NCBI RefSeq assembly: GCF_021018895.1
Contig: NC_079373.1
Span: 9,148,501 to 9,212,500, forward strand
Reading direction: 5' to 3'
Origin: Seriola aureovittata
Taxonomy: Eukaryota > Chordata > Actinopteri > Carangiformes > Carangidae
DNA length: 64,000 nucleotides
The position numbers and the translations under genes were made by a program. The notes beneath the pieces were generated by a model. The model searched no databases, was not told the DNA's origin, and was given only the letters and a program-made list of their open reading frames with translations. Of the stretch, positions 10,236-24,060 are shown piece by piece. Each line of letters starts with the position of its first letter. Within the stretch, counting starts at the first letter, position 1.

Positions 10236-13200
10236 TTCTTTTGTTCAATCACATAACGACTTTCTTATTTCACAGTTTGAGAAAATGAATGTGAGTGATT
10301 GTTACCCTCTGCTGCATTTATATTAAGTAGGGAAGTAAGGAATCCACAACTTAGTAGAAAGTCACTTTAAGAGGCTGAAATTTTAACTTGTTTTTTAACT
10401 GTAGGTTTGTTTTGATGCTGTTACTTTTGTACTTTCACACGTATGACTTTTACTGCAGGAGTCACATTTCTACGCTGTGATTTTTGCTACTTTTATCTTC
10501 CTTTTATTTTAGTACTTCCTCCACCACTGTCTATTCAGTCTGGGGACCACTGTGCAAATTACATATTTTGTTTATTTTTGAAGTGAAGTAAACACCTTTT
10601 TATAAAAGACAAACCATTCTTCAACCCCCTCTGGGACTTATTAAGGATATAAATTGAAAAAAAAATCAAAAGACATTTAATTCAAAGTGTATTTAGGCCT
10701 AAAATAAGTTTCCTGTGCCCAGGCTCCCAAAATGACCTTGATGTGCCGTCATTTATAAATGACTTCGTCCCATTGGGATATATATTTTTTAATGATTTCA
10801 CACTGTAAAAAAAATGTTAATTAATGAACAATGACATAACTATTAATTTGATTTGATTTTTATTTCGGTCTATTAAAATATGATTTAAAAACAAACATGC
10901 AAAAGAAAGAAACGGTACTAATGAACCTCTGCTCCAAACATTAATGCACAAATGATGGTATACAATATTGACTGAAAAGGTGTAGAAACATCTGCCGTTA
11001 TCACCAACAACTCAACGATCATTCATGTGAGGAAACACAGACCGAGTCTTCTCACGTGAGAAATGTCCCCTGCTGAGATGCCTCAGTCTGTCACTCATGG
11101 AACTAAACCAGCAGGTTTTTTGGTGTGAAGCACATGTGTGCATCACATTTCCTGCACTTCACTCCCCTCATTCCCCTCATGCCCTTCCTCACTGCCATCA
11201 CTCACCTGGCTCTGTCTTCCTGATGCTCATCATTTCCGTCATTCCTTCACCGCTGCTGCTCTCGCTGTCCTCAGGAACAGACACAGCCTTTCACCTTGCC
11301 ATAAAACTTACAAACATTAACCTAAACTGACCGATCTTGCTTACATAAAAACAATAGAAGGATAGATGGAGTCAATGTGGATATTTATATCCCTTAGTAG
11401 GACCATGTCAGTTATACTTGACATTGGAGAGGTTTTTTTTAAGTTTTTAGAAAGTGTTAGGAAACAGTTTGGGAAATCTAGGAATATTTTTTGTAAATTA
11501 TTTTTGTATGTTTTACTTAAGATTGTGCAACTCATGCATGTGACTCAGCATGTGCTCTTGTCTCCCTCACTTCCTTTTATCAACAAATGTTATAAACATA
11601 TTAAATAACCTTTGATTTCATTGGTTAGAGGGGATGTCGTCACATATTTTGGGGATAATGTCATTGGTTAAGAGTTTGTATGTTAATTTATAACAGTTCT
11701 CCTTATTTATAAATGACAAAGTCCCATAGAGTGTTAGTGCACTGTTACCTTTTATTTCAAAAATAGTAAAAAAAAAAAAATTTTAAAAACAAACAAACAG
11801 TAATTGTGGCATGTGCAAAGGTTTATGGATCCTACTAAGTGAAGCGTTACCACCCAAATACTTTTCTACATTTTGGTTTTGAAAATGGTCAGGAGGAAAG
11901 AAAAAAACACTTCTGAAAATTTCTGTAAATAAAAATACAAGTCTGTTGAAACAAACAGAATCTAATCTTGTCCATTCCTGCCCCTGAATTTTTTTTTTTG
12001 AAAACAGTGCAGTTAAATTTAGGACTCGTATGAGTGTTTGTCTCATGTGATTTTAGGTACACCATGTCCTACTTCATCTGAAGAGGAAGTGAGTGTTTGC
12101 ATGTGTATGTGGTTGTGTGTGGCTGCACATAAATAGAGAAATGTGAATGGGAAACTCAAATTTTGGCAGTTTACATGTAAGAGATTAAAGAGTTGCCTGC
12201 TAGGTTGAGAAAGGAATAGATTGAGTATTGTTGCTGGTTCTGGTAGCTCATAAAGTTTTGACATTTTGGAGGTGAAGTTACATGTGTCTGTCTGAACATT
12301 TAGCCTTTTTATTTTCAGTCTTTCTGTATTAAGTTGAGTAGTTCTGTTGATTTGAACTGACAGCTCTTGAATTAGGTAGTTTGTCCAAGCGTAAATCTAA
12401 CAGATTTTATTTATTTGAAACTAATTTGGTTTACATCCACACCTCATCTGCTCAGTGCAGATGCAAAGGAAAGTAAAACAGAAGTGAAGCTATTGTCTGC
12501 GAATCTGATGTCGAGTTCTTTCATTTGCCGCAGAGGAAGCAGTGGCCAAACTCTTCATCTGTGGCTTTTTGTGTTTATGCACAAGAGTGGTGTGTTAACT
12601 ATTATGTAACTGCATTAGAGTGCACCCATGCCTTTTGAAAATAGCACTGATTCACAAGTATTTGTGCTTTTGTTTGATGGAAAAAACATGGAAAATGGTT
12701 CTTTGTTTCCTGTTTTCCCAACTTCTCAAGAAACGTAGTGTTTGTTGGTTGTTACGGGTTACAGCCAAGGCTACTGACTTTTCAATCGTGATCATTGGCT
12801 GACTGATGAATTGATTCATTCTTTGTTTCCGTTGCCCCCAAGTGGCCAAAAACAATTATTCCAGGTTTAATAATTTTTAAAATGCTCATATTTTGGCTCC
12901 TTTAATAAATTCTCCTCCGTGTCCTTCTCCTGCTCTTTTCTTGCTCCAGTGGCCCTCTCTCCTCTCTGCAGCTTATTCTCATGTCTGTGGTCATGGAGCA
13001 GATCACAGGTAGGATCATCTGACCCTCCAGATTATAGCCAGACACTCTCCATTTGTTCTGACTCTCACAGATTTCCTCTCCTCACACACCATGATGTTGA
13101 AGCGGCTCTGGGTGTCAGCCGGGGGCCTGTATGTCAGTCTGCTCCGAGTGGACCGGTGTCACCAGCAATGACTGGCTGCTGTCTGTCTGAGGATGCCTCC

Positions 13201-15899
13201 ACCCCCACCTCTGGGCTCTCTCTGTAACTGCTAAGGGTGGAGTTAAGTTCATTTAGGAAGTTGTGCTGAGTCTGTCCTGGGCCTGCACTGGACTGAAGGT
13301 AAGCAGCCGCCAAGGATTTTATCTGGCAACAAGTCAGAACACATGACCTGAGGTCGGACGCCTCCACCTTGTCTTAATTTGTCTTACATTGAAAAATCGT
13401 AGCATCCTTACTCTCTTTGTAGTGCAGAGTGAGCAGAGGATGACATACCTGCAGTTCGGTTAGAGTGGATTTCTGACCCGAAAACCAGCATCAAAAGATT
13501 TCCTCCTTCTCCTTCAGTAAGAAATTGTTCAGAAGCAAAATCTGTAATTCTGTTCAGACGAAACAGACTTCAGTAACACATTCGTTGCATCTGACTCAGC
13601 ATAATTTTGAATCAATACAACTTGACATTCAGCAGTCTCGCAGTCGTAGCAGCATTAATGAACTCTTTCTTCTGCTCGCACTATGCAAAGGTTACTGTAT
13701 GCATCAAGCTGAACATACTTCCAGTAAAGGTTGACGACTTTAAAGGAACTGGCCTTTAAAGTTTTTACTGGAGGCATTTATGAAAATGTGAAACACTATT
13801 TAGATAAAAAAAAAAAAAAACAACACATGTAATGTAAGATGAGATTAGATGAGTATACTAACAAGATTTACAAAACTGTCAAACTAGTTTCCTCATACCA
13901 GAAAGAAACACAACAAGAATAAGAATAGAGAATAATATCAAGCCCCATAAGATAGACAACACAGTAATTAATTTAACTAATATTTAATGGACTGTTTGTA
14001 TCAAAACCAAATAACAGTTATGCTTAGTATGATGCCTGAAATAATAACTAGAAAAGCCTGTATTTTATATACATACATAAATATATATGTATGTATGTAT
14101 TGGATGGACATATCCAAACTAGCAGGAAATCATCACATCTAATATTGCTGTTTAAAAGTGGGTGTCTGTTATTAATCTTTGTAGTGCCCTTGAAAAAACT
14201 AACTGTTTTATATGAAATGTACATTTTCTCACACGGTCACTGTTTTGATGTGAGATCTTCATACTAGATGTTTCTGTCTTTGAAATGTCTGCGGTTTTCT
14301 GTGAGAGCTCTGAGCCTATTGTGTGGACAAAAATGAAAGAAAAAGTAGCATTTAGATTTCTCTGAAGGACACTGGCCTTTGGAATTGGACGGTGAGTTAA
14401 TGAATGTAAGTTGAGAGAGTGTGTTATGAAGGACAGAATAAAATAAAAACAACGAGAGAAGGAGGCGGGCGGCTTGTGTTTGTGCCCAGTTTCTCATTCC
14501 ACAGAGAAAAGCCCGTCACTGTAACCTCATCACCCACTCAGTGTACTCAGAAATACCACAGAATAACTCATATTACACTTACATAAAGACTGGCTGGCAT
14601 ATTGTCTACACCAGCATCACATCACAGCTTACCATCAGATACAGGTTATAAAATTAAGGACGCATTGCGCCTTTGAAGTGAAACTATTCATGTCTTTTGC
14701 TGTTGGCGTGGGAGGCATGCATATGGTTTTGTTGAAAATACAAAACAACTCTGTGAGGCAGCAGGGCTGCATCTACGTTTTATTAATCATAACTTTGGCT
14801 TGTGAAACGTACAGATTCAAGCATCAGATCCTTCACAGTATCACCTGAGCTGTTTGTACAGTATGTGGGTTCATATCTGTTGCATTTATCTACTTCTGGA
14901 AGGGATTGAGTTTGTCGTTACGCAATCCTGTCCTTTCTTTGGTGGTGCTATAGTGATTGTTACCAAGGATGCGTCTGAAGCCTGCAGACTACTCGAGTAG
15001 GACTGTTATATAATGCTGCTTGTGGTTTTTTTCATGTGTGTGTTTGCGTGTGTTTTGTCTTGTCACCTTGTTGCCTGTTGAACCCAACAGAGAGTGTGAT
15101 GTCAGATCGGATATTATCTTAACACTGCCACAGGGCGCAGTTCATGTACACATGTATACAGCACAAAGACATAAAGTAACCATGCATCTGTGTCTGTTTC
15201 TGCAACTTTACGTTTATTGGGTAGTTTTTTTAATATACATTATTATTGTCGAGGGAATGAAATAGCATGTTATTGACACCCTCCTTATGCCCCTTCTCTA
15301 ACCCATTATTCCTTCACTGTACTGTCCTGTAATATACATCCTACATTGCTGTCTCTCCTGCGTATTCATAGTAATATCTGGCTAAAATGCCATCATGGTG
15401 ATGCAGATATAATTATATAAATAAAACCTGAAAAAAAAAAAGCATAAGTGCCTTTTAAACTTGTAAGCCAAATCTGCTTTAAACCTGCAATAACTGGCTT
15501 TTTGGTCATTTGATAGGAGAAACCTGTTAGCAACCAGTTGCTTATTTAGTCATTAAGCAGGCACTGAATGAAAGTATTATTCATTCTGAGTTGTTTTTCT
15601 GGCACTTGATGAATATAACTCCAATATTCACTCTCTTTTAGCTCTGTTTTTGGTCTCTACCATCTCCTGAGTGAAATATCTGGCTCTTGTGTCTGCGGTG
15701 GCCATAAACAACTCTATGAAAGCAGTGAGAGTGAATCAAAACAGTAAATAATGAGCTGAAACTCGCTATGAATCTCTGTATAGTCGAGGGGAACTGCAGA
15801 TTTAGGTGATAACCCTCTGTATGAACATTGATGTTATAAAAATCCAGCATATAAAGACTGGAAATAGGGAGAAAAACATGTATTAAATTGTAAAACAAA

Positions 15900-16075
15900 G
15901 ACAGAGCCAGGCTAGTTGTTTCCCCCTGCTTTACTTTTTATGCTAATCTAAGCTAACTGGCTGCTGGCTGTGGATTCATATTTGCCATACACATGAGAGC
16001 AGTGTCAGTCTTCTCATCTAACGCTTTGCATGAAAGCAAATAAATGTCAAACTATTTCTATTGTTTATTCCACTT
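15900..16075. repeat. Half copy of the fold-back repeat family
   Basis: Contains TTTATGCTAATCTAAGCTAA, then CTGGCTGCTGGCTG, CATGAGAGCAGTGTCAGTCT and TGTCAAACTATTTCT. This corresponds to the right half of the larger element at 20752-21305. A further half copy, the left part plus the TATGCTAAGCTAAGCTAAC phrase, is at about 19197-19345. Confidence 0.55.
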
Positions 16076-17561
16076 GGAGTCTTCAACTTCTTCTTGTACC
16101 AGAGTACAGATATCAGACTGTCTTGATATAGCTGTTTCGTCAGTGCAGACTGTGAGCATTTGACAGTTCAGCAGGCTGGGTCATGACAGCAAGATCTGCA
16201 CTGAAACAGTCTCGATATAGCTCGTGTCTGTATGCTGGTTGTCAGAGTTACACAAACACAGAGAGAGAGAGAGATGAAGAAGGAGGAGGAGAAACAGAGT
16301 GAGTGAAGAGAGGTAATGTGTTTTCTGAGTCTTAAGAGCAGAGTTGTCCTCCAGTGAGGCAGCTGGTGAGGACTAGGGATCGTGGTCGATACGCGGATGG
16401 TCAGGATGTGGAGGCCGGCAGCGGGACTGTGGACATCCAGAGAGGCATTCCTTACGATGCTGCGGCTGTGGACTCGCACACAGCTGGAAAGATGCAGGAA
16501 AGTGGAAGAGAGGAGGGTAAACGGTGGGAGGTTAACAGAGGAGACAGCGGGAGCAGGTGCACACAACACTGCAGGGGGATGCTCCACGACTGACAGATGG
16601 ATCAAAGTGTGTGCGGTGTTGTTGTTGTGATGAGGGAGGAGGGAGGAGGGGTTTTGTGGTGAGATCAGGGTGAGATGTTGGTGTGACTCAGCCCTCACAG
16701 CCACTTCCTTTGGCATAATCAGGATGGAGAGATGAAAGGAGGAGAGGGAGCTTACTCATTTTATGGTCAGCTGACTCACCGTATAGGAACGGATTCTGGG
16801 AAGGGAAGTATGTGCTCGTTGATGGGGGCTGGGCATATGTATCCATGTGTATGAGACGTACGAAGGCTTGAGTCTTTGACAGAGGCACAGTTACTCCATT
16901 CCCCGTCACACCCGAGGAATGCAGGGTGAGATTCCTGCTCTGTGAGTGGTCCTACCCTCTCACCTGCCATCACCATGTGGATACAATTTCACCCTTCCTT
17001 TTCCCGCTTTTGCCGGGGAATTCCCCAGTTTGTGTGGTTTTACTCATGGAGGAAGTGGGGTTTGCATGAGGCTTGTTTTTCTGGTAATAATTGACCCCGT
17101 CAAGTCATGGCTTGTTTAACAAAACTATGTTCCTGTTTTTTCCACACACTATTTATTTTGCTCATTTGAAAGAGGTCTGGAGTTGAATCCAGGTCTGTTT
17201 GCGGGAAACCGAGGCAAAATACTGCTGTGTGGTTTTTACACAGAATTGTAGAGTTAGTCATGTGAAAACATGGAGGATATAAATCTAGAGGATTATGCGG
17301 CTGAAGTGTGTAAATTAAGTAATTGCTTGTTTGTGTTGGCGAGAGCAGGGATGCTTTGTCATGCTGGGAGTGTAGTGTCTGTGTGTTTGTGTTAGTGAGA
17401 AAGATTGAGCACTGATGCAGCTGCTACTGTAGATTTTCTGTCCTGTATGGACGTTTATCTTGTGAGAACTGGTTTCTACAGCTTGTAAAACACACGTCTC
17501 CCCTGTTTACATCCTTATTACTTACTGTTGATATAGATTATATTATAGTGCAGTGTATCTG

Positions 17562-17562
<1 letters not shown>

Positions 17563-17603
<41 letters not shown>

Positions 17604-17663
17604 CTTATGTTGACTCACAGTTACAATAAAGACTCTGGCAAAGCAGTGGATGAACAGCTCACA

Positions 17664-17696
<33 letters not shown>

Positions 17697-17765
17697 CAAG
17701 GGGGCTGTGCTCTCTGTGGCATCTCCATCTTATAACTCCACTGCTGCTCAGAGCGTTCACACACA

Positions 17766-17796
<31 letters not shown>
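17563..17796. repeat. Microsatellite cluster (TG)n - (GA)n - (CA)n
   Basis: A (TG) run of about 19 units at 17563-17601, a (GA) run of about 14 units at 17666-17694, and a (CA) run at about 17759-17796 broken once. The TG and CA tracts are reverse complements of each other across about 155 bp, so the region can fold back on itself. Confidence 0.9.
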
Positions 17797-17799
<3 letters not shown>

Positions 17800-20751
17800 C
17801 ATATAGAGGCTACAGTTCCTACAGAGCAGTATAATACTTCAGCACAGCATGGGTCGGGACTGGCTTTCAATCAGAGCAAGAGTGAAAACGACTCCAGGGA
17901 GGAAATAATGCATCGTGTGGTAGGTGATGGATGATTTGCAACAGGTTAGTGTTTGTGTTTATCCCTGTATTTGTTTGTATGTATCATTACTATTTGCTTA
18001 TCCAGTGTTTTAAGACAAAGATGTTGTTTTACTTACAGTCCTACTATGTCACCACTTGTTAAACTGAATAATGTCATGGGGTGTTACAGAAAGTGACGTA
18101 GCAGTTTCACTTTCAGTCTATTTTTGAACTGCAGTCAGTCACTTGTAGCCATGCTGACTGACTGTTCTCCATCATGTCTTCAAACACTGGTTGTCAAGGT
18201 GTGTTTGGTTTTAAATGTGGCACAAAAAAAAGTGAACAACTCTGCCATGAACAAGATAGGCAAGTTTGTGTTGATGGTGGGAGGAATTTAATTAACACTC
18301 TCTCCAAACGGAGCTCCAACAAATCAGAGTCTTCTCTTAGTCACTATGTGGTGATTTTGTACGCAGTGACACAAGAATTTGATGTGCTCTTTCTCAGAGA
18401 AAACACTTTCCGCCTCTCACTCCTGTCTGTTCTCACAGACTAAATGTGATGCCACTTGGAGTCTGAGAGATTAGTTTTCAAGGCTAAACTTCCTTTACAC
18501 TAAATCATCTCAGGTCTATGTGTGTCCATATTGCACTTTCTGTCTCTGTTCCAGTCTCTTTGCTCTCATATCTAAATGTTGCTTATGTGAATGTCAGGTG
18601 ACCACACCTGGATGTTGTACTACATCACTGCGGGTATATATATATAGCTACAGAACGCACTCTCTACAAACCTCATTCTGTCATTTAAATCTGATGAAGT
18701 CTTCCTTTGTCTGCACAGTCACGGATCTCAGTCAAGGCAGTAAAGGTCCAGAGTAATTACCGGCAGACTGGCAAGTCTCTGAAATCCCCTGGTTACTCAT
18801 CTTCCAACATCAAATACAGTAACATTTATTCTATGTCGTATGCATTCATCCTCATTCATAACTATCTCTGTGTCGAGGCAGATGTATGTTTTCATCGTTC
18901 ACCCATGTTTGTGTTTGCTGCCATTTCAAAATGAAAAACCCAGGAAATGTTTTTGCATGACTCATCTATCACAAGGTTGAGTGCTTATAGTCTCAGTATA
19001 TGACGCACATATGAGTTTTAGTGTTAAGATCAAAGGCTGTTTATGGACAAGGAGGTGGACTGATTAATCCGCAGTTCAGTATTTTATAGCTTGAGAAAGA
19101 TGGGGCTGAGTTACCTCCATCTGGCCAAATGCCAAAGTCTTATTGGGTTTCTCATCTCAGCAAGATCCTGTATTCAGTTTCCTTTCTCTCTTATTGCCTT
19201 AAAGCAATAGTTCAGTATTTTTGTGGGAAATACCTTTATTTATTGTCTTGATGACAAGATCAATACCAGACACAAGACAGAACCAGGCCTGCTGTTTTCC
19301 TCTATTTCCAGTCTTTATGCTAAGCTAAGCTAACTGTGCTGGCTGAAGCTTCAAGAAAGCCCATGAGTGTATTTTTGCTGCTTTGTCGTAAAAGTCATTT
19401 CGAAGCGTTAATGCTTCAAGTAATTGGTTTTAGTCTCCTCATGTTGTGGCTGACTCGTGTTCCTCGCACATGCAGAACTTCAAAGTGATCAGACTCATTG
19501 GTCAGTACTTCATGAACCTTAATGTTAGTTCTGCTTTGGTCTGGTTCAACAAGCCTCCTCGTTCATGTCATGATGAACAGGAACCCTTTCCACCACATTC
19601 ACCCTCTCCTCATTTCTTTGCCTAGGCGAGCACATGATTGCGCACATTCATGGGGTTATACCTTCCACCATTAACAATAATTGCTCTGCCTGCCCTATGT
19701 GTGAACTCACTTAAGCATGCTGAGGAGCATTCACTCCGATACGAACATGAAACTGCAACTGGAGACAGACCAGCCTCAGGATGAGCTCAGCGGGAATGAT
19801 ACATTACAGCCATCGTATCCCCCTCATCCATGAGTCTCCACTGACTTCCTGCTCCTCATAGCTGAGTGATCACTGACTGACTCACTCCCGCTCTCAATTC
19901 TCGGATGGTTGGTGACACCAGACAAAAATATTGTAGAGATGAGGGGCAAATTGATGACTACAGTTTCTCTGGATGCCTCCTTGGGTCACCACTTTCATTT
20001 AGCTGTGGCTCAGTCATCCTCCCAGTTTGGTGATGCAGAGCATTTACCAGCAAACCCAGAGTTTAATTTCCTTCTCTCTCTTAACCCATCCAGTGTTGTT
20101 AATGCGTGATGTGGCAAGATTGCACAACGACAAATCTTTTCCTTGAATGAAAGCATGTCTTAATCAGTATCTTTTTGTCTCTGCATGTTGGATTTATATT
20201 TACTCTGACGAGATTTGGCCCATGAACGTGGTAGGAAGGAAGGGGAAGAGGAGGTGTTATGAGCAGAGTGTCATATGATAAACATTCACCTCTTTCAGCT
20301 CATGTTCCAATGAAGCCATCTGGGAACAAACATGATTCATAGCTCCTATGGTAGAAGCATTATTATTAAACCTGGTAGACCTGTTACCTTTATGTGCCAC
20401 ATTTATTGTCAACAATTTCACTTTTGTCTATAGCTCAGAACTGATTATTCAACCATAATGCATGTTGTTTTTTATGCACTTCTGTCACCTGCCTGCTGCT
20501 GTTTCCTTGCAATTCCTGTTGTGTCTGTCACAGCTCTATTTTTTTTCATATAAGAGCAGTAATGTATAGACAACGCCCTAAAGCCTTTCTGACCAGTGTT
20601 TCATCTTTATAGACAACCCTGAATGGAGGATGTTTCCTTGTAAGATGATGACTAATGTTGCCATGACATCAGCAGGGCAGCGTCCGGGTGTTCAACCTGC
20701 CTCTGCATCAGTTCATATTCAGTTTGGTCTTTTCTTCGTCACCTTTTACTT

Positions 20752-21305
20752 TTAAAGGAATCAAAGAAATAGATTGATATTTTTGACAAATACACTTATT
20801 TGCTTTCTTACTGTGAGTTAGATGAGAAGATCAATACCACTCTCATCCGTACTGTGAACATGAAGCTACAGTCAGATAGCTTATCTTAGCATTAAGACTT
20901 GGAGTTGGGGGAAACAGATAGTCTGTCTGTGTCCAAAGTCAAAAAAATATCACTTACCAGCAGCTGTGAAGCCTAATTAGTTCAGAAATCAAACTGTATG
21001 TGAGAAGTTGTGGTTTTGGGTGGGTTATGTGCTGGACTATTTCCCGCACACTAACTTCTAGCACAACTTGTCATTTTTAAACTGAAGATATATCACGTTA
21101 ATCGGTGAACTTTAGAGGTGCTCGTAGGTGGATTTTTTTTTATCTTCAGACAGAGGCCTAGCTGTCCCCCGCCTCCAGTCTTTATGCTAAGATAAGATAA
21201 ACACCCTCTGGCCATTTTTAAAATACAGACATGAGAGTGATATCAATCATCTTATCTAACTCTGCTTAAAAGTCAATACAGTATTCAGTATTTCCCAAAA
21301 TGTCA
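20752..21305. mobile_element. Fold-back element of about 550 bp with long inverted ends
   Basis: The left arm (AGATTGATATTTTTGACAAA, GATGAGAAGATCAATACCAC, TCTCATCCGTACTGT) is matched in reverse complement by the right arm (ACAGACATGAGAGTGATATC, AATCATCTTATCTAAC, CAGTATTTCCCAAAATGTCA). The inner parts also mirror each other: TAGCTTATCTTAGCATTAAG against TTTATGCTAAGATAAG. Arms are diverged, so the copy is not recent. No transposase is encoded. Half copies lie at 15.9 and 19.2 kb. Confidence 0.65.
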
Positions 21306-22659
21306 AACTGATTCAGAGGAATCCTGATGTCCAACACCATGTCAGTCTAAAGCTTGATATGACTGTTTTCCTGTAATGATGTTTGTGATGATTTTGGTCT
21401 CTAGCAGAGGACTCTGATCCAGGTGGGTGACGGACCAGAAACACCTGGGAGTTTCCACCAAGTTTTGCTTTCATGTCTTTCTTTTTTTTTTTTTTCATTT
21501 TCAAAAATATCTCTTTGGAAATCTAGAGGTTAAATCTCTTCCACCACTGGGTCACTGGTTTGGCCCCGACTTCCAGCGTAACCACACCCTCTGCTGTTCA
21601 TTTGTAGAACGAGCCAAACACAGGGGAGGAGAGGATCAAATACAGGACAGCTTCCCTCTTCAGTCAACAACAACTTTTGACCTACATCTGCATCCACTTA
21701 TCAACACAAGACTTACCATCCCTTATTATACTATATCAAGAGTCTCATTTTGTGTCTCCAACACATCTTTGTACTGCTTATTTGTAGCCTAATGCACTGT
21801 CTATAACAATCAGAGGACTTGTTGAGTAAAGGACTGCACTCAGAAACTGATTTCATTCGGTGACATAGATGTTTGTACCCAGTCTCTAGCACCATATGAA
21901 ATCAGTGTTCTGGGAGGTGGGCTATCAGCATGTACAGACTCTGTACATGAATGAATTGAAATACAGCATGTTCTCGTGATGCCTAAAAGTAGGTCACATT
22001 TGTATAAATAACTGTACTTTCCTGCTTCATTCACTAACTGGTCACAGCTGCTGTTGTGCTTTCTTTTTCTCCCTGCCTGTGTCTCCCATCGACTCAGGCA
22101 TGTGTATTATCATGAATCCGCCTTTATTCATCAGTTGTATTTCCGTTAGCTGTGTTGTTTCATGCATTTTGTAAGATTAACTGACACTGTTTAATTTTTC
22201 CTGAACAGTGAACAGAAGAGACAATTAAGAAATAAAGGCAAACATTGTGTAATCAGGAGTCATACAGTCTGACTCAGTAATGTCATTTACACAATAATAT
22301 CTTTCTTATGTTCTTTTTTCTTATTTCAAAAGTTACATGCCTTTAAACCAACTTTTAAAGGCCCATTCTATGTCTGAAGTCTGGTCCCAGCTCATCGCAT
22401 GCACTTCATCCCATTACAGGGTTTTCTATATTTGTTTTGACTGAATGTGAAATGTACCATTTAGATTTCATCAAAGGTAGTGGGTGTCGCAGCTACTGTA
22501 TGCAGTATTAAGGAAACCTGTCAATTAAAAACTGAAAGAAGCCTTTATTTTGTGGCGATAAAAGTTGTAAAATTATCTTTAATGTGCTTAATAAATGTCA
22601 GCATTACAATAAACTTTTTATCACAATAAAGCTTTTGTCTCATTTAACCTCATTCGGTT

Positions 22660-22945
22660 GTTGGAAACTAAAATGGATCTTCTTCAGCGGTTTTCATGGA
22701 ATTGCAGATGTTCAAATTTCCATGTTTGTGAGTATTTAAAAGTGGAAGATGATTGTTTACAACTGAAAGCTCCAGAACAACTACTAAATGCACCTTGTGG
22801 TAACATTGTTTTGTCAAATACTGTTTTTGTCCAAGTTTAAGAATGAACTTTCAGGTTCAACTTCTAAAGCGAACATGGACAAGAAGTATTTACCTGCTGA
22901 GGAAAGCTATTAAATGCACTTTGTTGTGATATTGTTTTGTCAACT
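22660..22945. repeat. Dispersed repeat related to the pair in chchd intron 3
   Basis: Carries AAAGCTCCAGAACAACTACT and, after a short spacer, a second partial copy near 22900-22935 (AGGAAAGCTATTAAATGCAC). Both match the reverse strand of the blocks at 6575-6865. A 60-codon open frame inside has no recognisable content. Confidence 0.45.
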
Positions 22946-23879
22946 ATAGCCATTTGTTTGTGGGATTGTTTTTATTTATAAACTCACACTACTACATATG
23001 TTTTATTTGACTGGGAGCCATATGTATGAAGGTATAGTTCATGTGTTCTTACCCATACCCAGGAGCCGTTTCAAAGCACCTGCTCCACCCTGAAGACGCT
23101 ACAGCAATGATGTCATGCACCATATATCATGACATCGACAGGTGTGGTGATGATGTGCTCATGAAGGACAGAGCTGTGGGGTTCAAGGAGCATATCATGC
23201 CCTGTTTGACTGATGTGCGGGTCTTGCTACAGAGGAAAGTCAAACAGGCCAGAAGGGTCTGAATAAAATGTAATCTTGATCCTTATATGGGGGTAAAAAA
23301 GATGATTTATTGCACAATATAAGACTTCCCTTGGATGATGTATTATTCATGAACCGCACTCTGAAGCAAAGAAATTCAAACACAGAGAGACAAAATTTCT
23401 GACAACATTGTTTTTATCAAATTTGACATGTATTGCTTTCGCTGAAATGAAAATAAGGTTCTCAGTTGTAAAGTATATATCAAATGCAATATGCATGAGA
23501 TGAAATAAAGTTTCAAACAAGCATCCTGATGTAATATTCATATGGTTATATTTATTTTTATTTATATTTGGATTCCTGTCTCTAAGCACAAACAAGTCCA
23601 TGTATTCAAATGAGACATTTTACATGCTGTTATTATATTTTCTCTGTAATGTCAGAAAAGGTTCATTGTCTTTCTTGCTTTAGTCCTCCAGTCTGGCTCA
23701 TGCACCCTGACAGTAAAGGCAAATAAGGGACCTTGGGCAAAAATAAGATGCTGGGACCTACAGATACACCCCGCTAACACCAACTCTCTTTGCATTGTAT
23801 ACTGTATGTACTCTGTCACCTTCAAAGACCTATCAACAACCGTGCAGAGCAGATTGCACATGACAGCTGAATTATGAGT

Positions 23880-24060
23880 ATCAAAATCAGAATCTACTTC
23901 ATTGCCAAAGTTGCTGAAGCTGAAAAAGTAAGAAGGAGATGCACATTCAGACATTCAGTTAAATATAGATAAGGAAACATATAAACATATTACTATCATG
24001 TGCAGGCAAGTAAGAATGAAAATAGATATGTATAAATAATATCTGGTCAACATAGTATTG
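23880..24060. repeat. Dispersed LINE-like repeat fragment
   Basis: Begins with AAAATCAGAATCTACTTCAT and TGCCAAAGTTGC and continues with an AT-rich ATAAATA tail. It resembles the common fish repeat that starts AAAATCAGAATCAGCTTTAT. No open frame. Confidence 0.45.

Noticed and set aside
11783..12264. Two minus-strand frames of 87 and 73 codons
   Set aside because: AT-rich sequence with poly-A/T runs, no family resemblance and no paired splice sites.
12919..13367. Possible exon in 12.9-13.4 kb (plus-strand frame of 102 codons with a GT donor near 13007)
   Set aside because: No acceptor with matching phase, no conserved motif, and no gene it could belong to in this orientation.
16168..16716. 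182-codon minus-strand frame
   Set aside because: It runs through a GA/CT microsatellite and a mixed-composition block that is open on both strands, with no domain resemblance, no splice context and Ser/Leu/His-rich low-complexity content.
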